Positions 47,801 to 64,000 of a stretch of 64,000 nucleotides of DNA are shown piece after piece. Under the pieces are notes generated by a model. It did no database searches and was not told the origin of the DNA. It was given only the letters and a program-made list of their open reading frames with translations. The stretch spans positions 1 to 64,000 of the forward strand of contig OZ026547.1 in NCBI GenBank assembly GCA_964020155.1, written 5' to 3'. Every line of letters begins with the position of its first letter. Positions within the stretch are counted from its first letter, which is position 1. The position numbers and the translations under genes were made by a program. The DNA is from Chondrilla cf. caribensis. Lineage: Eukaryota; Porifera; Demospongiae; Chondrillida; Chondrillidae.

Positions 47801-49563
47801 TCAATAAACTGGGTCACCATGGCAACATGCCACCATCCCGATCCATGGATAGCATGTACAGCGAGCAGTATTACGATGACGATCCTCTAGCTGATGCGGT
47901 GTACATCAGGTGAGTGGCTAGTCTCATTCATAAGTCATTCTACACAGTCTCTTCACGTTCACTAATACAGTTTGTGGTGTTCCTTCCAATCCAAAGAGTG
48001 ATGTGTGAAATATTGTCTGGTTTGATGTAGGGCCAATTTCTCCTATCTTCCTTGCAAGCAAAAGGAACTGAAAGTCGATTGTGGGAACGTGTTCCACATC
48101 CTGGACGACAGCCCCATGGTCAAAGGGTCTTTCAGGGTGAGCCGTCTCCATGACGATGGCACTGATGCCGAACATGGCACCATTCCGAACTCGTACAGAG
48201 CGTTTCAGTATGTCCAGAACCAAGGGCTAGGTGGGTGTGGTCTACCTGAGGGTGTGGCCCATGACAGTTTGAGAGTGCCACTGTTATCTGTCCATGTTGT
48301 GTTCCTAATTATCAGAAATGTCAGGTGACATGTACGAAGAGGTGGAGCCTTTCCACGGAGTGCGTCCAGTCATCATATTTGGAGCTCTAGCAGATCTCAT
48401 CAGCTCACAACTCATTGAAGATTTTCCAACAGAATTCTATCCAGCTCCTTTAGGTTTGTCGTGTAGTGGATTTGTTGTTCCTTGTGCAGCACTGCAAGTG
48501 GTGTAATTGTATGACCTTTGTTGTGTATTGAAGTGTGCGTGTGTAAGCTGACAGCCTATGCTTCTGATAGATTTTGTTGAGGGACAAATTTCTGAGGGAG
48601 AAATGATTGAGTCCCAACTTGAAGCCGATGTTGCATCGAATAAAGCCCTTTACTATCAGGTGGATAAGAGTCGAAAATTCTCCGTTCTTTACAAAGAAAA
48701 GTTCACCCAAAATTTGAGAAAGGTTTGTGTGTGTGCATCAGCAGCTTATCGTTGTCATGTCAAGATATTGTGACATGCCCCTCTTTGCAGAAGAAGCACT
48801 GTGTTCTCCCCAGTAGCTATGCCCTGGTGGAGTCTCTGTCAACACTAGCCCCTCCTATCACCATCCTTGTCAAAGCTAAGGCACCAGAGAGCATCAGGTT
48901 GGTCACATGCAATACCTGATGGTCACACCCTATACCTGATGGTCACACCCTATACCTGATGGTCACACGCAATACCTGATGGTCACACCCAATACCTGAT
49001 GGTCACACCCTATACCTGATGGTCACACCCTATACCTGATGGTCACACGCAATACCTGATGGTCACACCCAATACCTGATGGTCACACCCTATACCTGAT
49101 GGTCACACCCTATACCTGATGGTCACACCCTATACCTGATGGTCACACCCAATACCTGATGGTCACACCCAATACCTGATGGTCACACCCAATACCTAAT
49201 GGTCATAGTTCTTCAATGCTGTGTTCTTATTTTCTAGTACATTCCATCCTGATAAAGTACCTATGCATGATGCTGAAAGGATTTTTGCTCAAGTTTCTAA
49301 AATGACTAGGGAGTACGAGTCGAAATGTTCAAGTAAGTGCTAATGTATCTTCTTGTCAATTGAGGGTCATGTCTCGCTCCAGAAGTGTTTTTATTTTGTA
49401 GTGTTCTGATTAATTCCAACCACATTTGACTCTTGTCCCCGTAGCGGCCATTTTTCTTATCACTCTGGATGTCCTTGTGTCTCAAATCAAGAACATTGTC
49501 AAGAGCCAACAGATGAAACAAGCCTGGATACCTGTGGTGAAGGAGCCTGGCCATGTGCATTGA
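41844..49563 (+). CDS. DLG5: DLG5-like MAGUK: coiled coil, two PDZ, SH3, guanylate-kinase-like
   Basis: Eighteen exons (41844-41942, 42815-43006, 43243-43453, 43736-44340, 44565-44951, 45261-45648, 45708-45841, 45945-45978, 46066-46187, 46256-46500, 46581-46684, 46759-47909, 48031-48230, 48316-48453, 48571-48722, 48791-48897, 49238-49332, 49445-49563) give about 1,490 residues. Residues 1-690 are long heptad-rich coiled coil. PDZ 1 begins DLDGKAGFAIMGG and PDZ 2 includes GLGFKWNWESVFKVSEV. A Ser/Pro-rich linker follows (exon 12), then an SH3 domain (RANFSYLPCKQKELKV) and an inactive guanylate-kinase fold (RPVIIFGALADLI onward).

DLG5 organises cell junctions and polarity and binds vinexin and beta-catenin in vertebrates. 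Vertebrate DLG5 has four PDZ domains and about 1,900 residues, so this is a shorter form or a sister MAGUK. Nearly every intron carries tandem repeats. Confidence 0.78.
41975..42125. repeat. 9-bp repeat GTGTTGAGT / GTGCTGAGT in DLG5-like intron 1
   Basis: Short units GTGTTGAGT, GTGCTGAGT and GTGTTAAGT recur about 16 times, starting about 32 bases after the exon 1 donor. Confidence 0.88.
42618..42772. repeat. 24-bp repeat in DLG5-like intron 1
   Basis: GTGATAGGTGGAGATGGGT units, with alternating CAA or GGG insertions, recur about seven times shortly before the exon 2 acceptor (42814). Confidence 0.88.
43454..43640 (+). repeat. 18-bp minisatellite beginning at the DLG5-like exon 3 donor
   Basis: The exon ends AATTCAG and the intron begins GTGTGTAGATGAGATGGG. 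That unit, with GTGTGTAGGTGAGATGGG variants, repeats about ten times from the first intronic base. Units thus carry the donor-like words GTGTGT and TAG|GTGAGA. Confidence 0.92.
44341..44522 (+). repeat. 18-19-bp minisatellite beginning at the DLG5-like exon 4 donor
   Basis: After CAG|GTGGGTATGATCCTAGAG, units of GGGTGGGTGTGGTCCTAGA type (also TCCTGGAGGGTGAGTG and TCCTACTGG) recur about ten times. Most units contain GTGGGT or GTGAGT, both usable 5' splice site words. Confidence 0.9.
44990..45245 (+). repeat. About 30-37-bp minisatellite in DLG5-like intron 5
   Basis: Units with GTATTGTCCACCTTGTACAG and a variable spacer (ACGTACTAACA) recur about eight times. Each ends in TTGTACAG, resembling a 3' splice site; the real acceptor (CATTGTGTAG) follows at 45260. 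Confidence 0.88.
48898..49205 (+). repeat. 20-bp minisatellite beginning at the DLG5-like exon 16 donor
   Basis: The junction CATCAG|GTTGGTCACATGCAATAC grades into about 15 units of CTGATGGTCACACSCWATAC. The first unit overlaps the last bases of the exon. The change of GTTGGT to GATGGT removes the strongest donor match in later copies. Confidence 0.9.
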
Positions 49564-49984
49564 TCTCAGCCAGACTTGACATTACATGCTTCACAAGTTA
49601 TGTAATGTTTTAAATCATTTTGCAATCTCTTATAATCACAATATTAACTTACACATATTATTATATTATTATTGCATTTTTTCTTATTAAAATCAGCAAA
49701 GATCAAAATTATTATTAATTATATTTTATCTCTAATGAAGTAAAATAATATGAATAACTAATTGATATGACAAGATTACCTCCAAATGATCGGACCAATC
49801 AAATCAACAGATCTAATATTATTAGCACACTCAACGGTTATTTACAGCACACCTGTACGTCATCACAACCGCGTAAACATGTCTTGTGGTACTGCGCATG
49901 CGCAGTTGCTGTCCCATGCTTCGGTTCCTGGTTGGACATCTCCGTTTACGTAGCAAATTATTTTGTTTCAGTCTTTTCTCCACA
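49564..49984. promoter_or_regulatory. AT-rich spacer and cyclophilin promoter region
   Basis: The first half is very AT-rich and holds the 3' end of the DLG5-like transcript, with AATAAAA-type words (for example ATTAAAATC near 49688). The 120 bases before the cyclophilin start are more GC-rich (TGCGCATGCGCAG near 49892, an NRF1-like palindrome) and probably form its promoter. Confidence 0.5.
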
Positions 49985-50412
49985 ATGAGCAAAACCCAAG
50001 TTTACTTCGACATCACCATTGGTGGTAAAGCTACTGGACGAATCGTTTTCGAATTGAGAGGTGACGTCGTCCCGAAAACTGCTGGTTAGTTCAGTCTACT
50101 TTCTGCAAACGATTTATTAGACCGCAGAAAGTGTACATGTTCGTTCCATGTACTATGTATAATCTATAGTCAAACTCTGTATGTCCTCATCAGATGATCT
50201 ATTGTCAATGGAATTTTGTTTCTTTTAGAGAACTTCCGTGCCTTGTGTACTGGCGAGAAGGGATTCGGTTTTAAAGGAAGCGCTTTCCACCGCATCATCC
50301 CGGGATTCATGTGCCAAGGTGGAGACTTCACCAAGGGAAATGGAACTGGAGGAAAGAGCATCTATGGAGAAAAATTTGCTGATGAAAACTTCCAGCTAAA
50401 GCACACTGGCAA

Positions 50413-50462
<50 letters not shown>

Positions 50463-50731
50463 GTGTGTGTGTGTTGACGAATGCATAGAACTGACATTAC
50501 TTCATTTGCTTCGCGTCAGGTATACTGTCAATGGCCAATGCTGGTCCCGGAACAAATGGCTCCCAGTTCTTCATCTGTACTAATAAGACGCCGCACCTTG
50601 ATGGCAAGCATGTCGTGTTTGGGTCAGTTGTTGAAGGCTATGATGACGTGGTCAAGAAAATGGAAGCTGTTGGATCGGACTCGGGAAAAACCTCCAAAAA
50701 AGTGGTGATTGCAGACTGTGGTCAGCTGTGA
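49985..50731 (+). CDS. PPIA: Cyclophilin A, peptidyl-prolyl cis-trans isomerase
   Basis: Three exons (49985-50084, 50229-50414, 50520-50731) encode exactly 165 residues, the length of vertebrate cyclophilin A. The product is a single catalytic domain without a signal peptide, hence cytosolic. It isomerises X-Pro bonds and binds cyclosporin. Active-site residues are present: Arg in [16 protein letters not shown], then [37 protein letters not shown] with the catalytic-pocket His, and a Trp-to-His replacement at the drug-contact position (HLDGKHV is usual in A-type; human has WLDGKHV). It ends VVIADCGQL, as in the family.

Intron 2 opens with a long GT tract directly at the donor. The next gene starts 158 bp downstream. 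Confidence 0.96.
50415..50474 (+). repeat. (GT)n microsatellite starting at the cyclophilin exon 2 donor
   Basis: The exon ends GGCAAAG and the intron begins GTGTGTGT for about 60 bases, so the 5' splice site is the first unit of the microsatellite. Confidence 0.95.
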
Positions 50732-50888
50732 ATACATGGACCAGTGGTAGTTGGTGTTAGTAGATGACAGAGGAGTTTTGTAAGCTCTAGGATCCTTCAT
50801 TGTGTGTGGATTCTGTAGTAGCAAACAATTAATAATATTCATAGCTAGCTGAATTGTAGGAAAATTGATTTATTCAATCGTCATCAAA

Positions 50889-52912
50889 ATGGCGTCCGGA
50901 GACTCCTCGAAGACCAAGAAACGTTCTAGTCAAGGTAAAGTGAACGTTTCAGATGGTTCGGTTGCCAACGCCTCTAGAGACAAGCGAAGTGGTTTGGTGG
51001 TCCCAGGAGGGTACTCCCCTTCGCACAAACGTGCTTCTAAAGACCCGCACCACGGTTCGTTGATTGCAGTAGATCCGTACACTACTATCGACTGTTCACT
51101 TACCAGACATCTCTTACGCCTAATACCCTCGTGTGTGAGGTGTACACTTAGTTAATGTACTGGCCCGGGGTGGTAGTGTGCGATGGAATATGGTACTCGC
51201 GTGTGGTGGTAAATGATGCGGATGACATGCTCAAGTGTCTTCTTGTCATGATCTTGTAGAGTCGTTGGATTTTGGCACGAAGTTGAGACTGGCTGAAGCA
51301 GAAATAGCGATTCTTCAAAGACAAATAGCCGAACTCATTTCCGAAAGGAGCAGATTGGAAGAAGAGTCAGTGCAATACAAATTACATTGGACGTTTGCCA
51401 TCCAAACCTGTGGATATCTGGTCGAACAGAGAAACACCGCCGTGTCAAAATTTGAGGTTTGTTGATTGTTTGCTATCTTCAACAGCTGATAAAGGTGAAC
51501 AGGTCGAACTGTCTAGTTTGTCCCAGTGTTATGTATGCAATGTATAAAGCTTATTATCCAGACAATTACAGAACTACCACACAGGAATGAGCCCGTGTGA
51601 TGTTGTTCCAGCAAAATTTGTTGTTTGTTCTTTAGTTTGTTTACATACAATTAATTAGTAACGTGTATGTCTCCAGGCTTTGGAGAAGGGAGTGTCCAGC
51701 GCCTACCGAACACTCACTGAAAGCACTCCATCGGGCAAAGGGAAGAAAAACAAGATCAGCAAACACGAGTTTGATCAATTGAAGGTTTCCTTGGAAACAC
51801 AAGTCCGTGTTGCCGAGCAACTCGAGGAAGAGCGTGACCACGCCAACGATGAATATGAATTTGCTCTTGCACGACTACATGCGGTCCAGAAGCAGCACCA
51901 AAAGCTGGTCCATGCTGCTGGTGAGATGGGTAGGGAGAGAGACAGAGCTGTTGCCGAGCTCGACATTCTGAGGCAACAGGTGACACACATGCAAGGGGTT
52001 CAGGAGGAGGAGTCTGAAAGTTCCTCCCCATCTGACGAGAAGTCCAGTAGTGAACACATGAGACTAGGATTGAGACTTGGCGAAGAGTCTGTCTCCACTG
52101 GTTAGTGATTAAGTCAGGTTCCCCGATAAACATGTTATTCATGTACGTAGGTAGGTACAGTAGATGTGGTGACACTGCAGGCAGTACTGTATACATATCA
52201 ATCTGTTTATCAATCTCTATGTTTCAATTTCGAAATACAGCTTTAACTCCTTCCGAGAGAGATGACCTCTTGTTGCTAAGAAATGAAGTTGCCAAGTTAC
52301 GTGAATTGTTGAGTGATGTTGAGAAGGAGAGAGATGAGCTCAAATCAGAACTGGAAACATGTTTTGAGCAACTGAACAAATTTGAAGAGAACATGGACCA
52401 GGCAAGAAAAGGTGAAATAGATGGAGGCAGCGACAGTTTACAGTGTTTTACTAATCTCAGGTTTTGTAGATTACTGTCTTACTAATGTAATTGTGTTACA
52501 TCACTGATGTGTTCCTCTCATTGCATAATGCAAGCACTGCTCTGTTACATCACTGATGTGTTCCTCTCATTGCATAATGCAAGCACTGCTCTGTTACATC
52601 ACTGATGTGTTCCTCTCATTGCATAATGCAAGCACTGCTCTGTTACATCACTGATGTGTTCCTCACATTGCATAATGGAAGCACTGCTCTGTTACATCAC
52701 TGATGTGTTCCTCTCATTGCATAATGCAAGCACTGCTCTGTCCCAGACTGCAGAGCTTCTGAGAGCATTGTTCACTTGTGGCAGAAGAAGTACGACAAGC
52801 TGGCCAAGGAAAAGATGGAGCTGAGAGAAGATCTTTTGACAGCCAACGAGAGAATTCTTTATCTACAAGATGAACTGGCCAAGGAACGTTTACATAGAAA
52901 GAGTTTTTACAA

Positions 52913-52958
<46 letters not shown>

Positions 52959-52988
52959 TGTATGTGGTGTGTGTGTGTGTGTGTGTTT

Positions 52989-53053
<65 letters not shown>

Positions 53054-53069
53054 TCTGTGTGTGTGTGTG

Positions 53070-53129
<60 letters not shown>

Positions 53130-53376
53130 TATGTTCTACTCATATTTGAAATTTACCATTCCTTCATGCAGTAATTTAGGGATGCCACGCCCACCTAACA
53201 GAGCTCACTCATGTGATGAGTTATTGAAGGTTGATGAAACCACACCCACCAGTCGTCCTCTCAAGGCGGACCACCGAGGATCCTACGACTCTCTCCTGGA
53301 GAGCCAGTTCGCCTACTATGGTACTTCTGATTGGGATCTCTCCCTCACTAATGACGATGAGATTAGCTGGATATGA
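50889..53376 (+). CDS. Coiled-coil protein, family not recognised
   Basis: Six exons (50889-51054, 51260-51456, 51677-52100, 52241-52411, 52747-52918, 53172-53376) sum to 444 residues in frame. I do not recognise the family. The N-terminal 55 residues are basic and Ser-rich (KTKKRSSQGKV). Residues about 60-340 are mostly heptad coiled coil (LRLAEAEIAILQRQIAEL, LRNEVAKLRELLSDVEKERDELK, WQKKYDKLAKEKMELREDL). The last 70 residues are polar and end DDEISWI. No enzyme, membrane or zinc-binding motif is visible. A structural or trafficking scaffold is conceivable but not shown.

The exon 5 donor is ambiguous because it lies at the start of a 210-base GT tract; the GT|GTGTGT position that keeps frame with exon 6 (NLGMPRPPN) is used here. 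It is in tandem with cyclophilin A and convergent with the next gene. Confidence 0.72.
52490..52740 (+). repeat. 49-bp minisatellite in an intron, reaching the exon 5 acceptor
   Basis: Five units of CATTGCATAATGCAAGCACT-type sequence. The last unit runs GCACTGCTCTGT and then CCCAG, the true acceptor, where other units have TACAT. The repeat therefore reaches to within five bases of the splice site. Confidence 0.92.
52917..53129 (+). repeat. (GT)n compound microsatellite at the coiled-coil gene's exon 5 donor
   Basis: About 210 bases of GT with a few interruptions (GTGGTGTATGTGG, TTTTGTGTTTG, GGTCTGTG). It begins with the donor itself and leaves only about 40 bases before the exon 6 acceptor. 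Confidence 0.95.
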
Positions 53377-54142
53377 CGGACTTGACTTGTGTGCTCTTGG
53401 ACAGTATTTGTGTGTTGTCTGTAATTGACACTTCTGTTGATAACAAACTACATTATCATTGTAATTAACAAAATCATAATTTATATCCTTGATGAGGTAG
53501 GATTTATATGTGTACTGTAACTTCAAATCACTTGATATTTATGTAAAATTAATAATTTGATTTCTTGGAAATATGCATATACAGTACATCCAAACTGAAC
53601 CTCGTAGAATTGCTCCATGCAACAAATGTATTCTTGGAACTTAATCAGATATTAAGCAATTATTCAGAATAATCAATCTTAGTAATGAATTTAGGACTAC
53701 AAAGAACTGGTATGACAATCATTAGTAAAAAGAACAGAAAAGAAGTTTGTACAAAATGAACTCAATATACAAAACAAGTGTTGGTGCATTACAGGGAATA
53801 TAGAATGTGAGAATACAAACAAATTAACACTGTGAGGTGCATGTATGTGCAGGTACGAGTGTGTGTGTGTGTGTTCAAGGTTGTTCAAATTTCAAAATGC
53901 TTCAGGACCTAAGGGAGAAAGACAACAAGTTGATGCGTGCATGTGTGTGGTCTTGAGGTGTATGTTGGTGAAGGTGTGTGGTCTTGAGGTGTATGTTGGT
54001 GAAGTGTGTGGTCTTCAGGTGTATGTTGGTGCAGGTGTGTGGTCTTGAGGTGTATGTTGGTGAAGGTGTGTGGTCTTGAGGTGTATGTTGGTGCAGGTGT
54101 GTGGTCTTCAGGTGTATGTTGGTACATTACGGTTGACATACC
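53377..54142. other. Convergent intergenic region with a 31-bp minisatellite
   Basis: AT-rich 3' flanks of two convergent genes, then about six units of TGTGTGGTCTTGAGGTGTAT-type repeat at about 53938-54125, which would lie just downstream of the stop codon of the minus-strand adaptor gene. No coding exon is recognised. Confidence 0.7.

Positions 54143-64000
<9,858 letters not shown>

Overview
This window is the left end of a metazoan chromosome. It starts with a perfect (CCCTAA)n telomere tract, and no recognisable gene occurs in the first 24 kb. Beyond that lies a dense block of intron-containing genes on both strands. The set (a DLG5-like scaffold, a BCAP/BANK-type adaptor, a PTB adaptor, IPMK, OGDH, an hnRNP A/B protein, cyclophilin A) is animal. 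Very short intergenic gaps, short GT-AG introns and a fungal-type cysteine synthase relic suggest a compact invertebrate genome. A demosponge or another early-branching animal would fit, but this is inference and no species can be named.

Layout: 1-548 telomere; 549-5465 a 51-bp satellite of about 96 copies that embeds a telomere-like motif; 5466-7200 AT-rich unique DNA with inverted repeats; about 7200-20578 a satellite of about 38 units of 347 bp (variant units about 358 bp), each with a 45-bp hairpin; 20579-21105 a different satellite of about 187 bp; 21106-22312 diverged 347-bp units; 22313-24190 no gene, one copy of a 640-bp repeat with a tRNA-derived SINE body (second copy at 26239-26881).

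Genes: 24191-25935 (-) fungal-type cysteine synthase, lacking its N-terminus and carrying an in-frame TGA, probably a pseudogene; 27936-29838 (-) IPMK; 29986-31484 (-) two-RRM hnRNP A/B-like protein; 32056-39492 (-) OGDH in 21 exons; 39652-40668 (-) PTB-domain adaptor; 41844-49563 (+) DLG5-like MAGUK in 18 exons; 49985-50731 (+) cyclophilin A; 50889-53376 (+) unrecognised coiled-coil protein; 54143-64000 (-) DBB/ankyrin adaptor with a C-terminal PDZ, whose 5' end lies outside the window. I read exon models by hand from splice sites and frame continuity. The summed exons of PPIA (165 aa), IPMK (369 aa), the hnRNP (302 aa) and the coiled-coil gene (444 aa) are in frame. The genes are housekeeping and signalling genes with no evident shared pathway.

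The most unusual feature is in the introns. Many carry minisatellites whose units start at, or within a few bases of, a splice junction and repeat it, giving tandem arrays of splice-site-like sequences. OGDH has an array of 3' splice sites (33731-33998) and several arrays of 5' splice sites. A second pattern is (GT)n tracts on the sense strand, beginning at or just after the 5' splice site in at least four introns.
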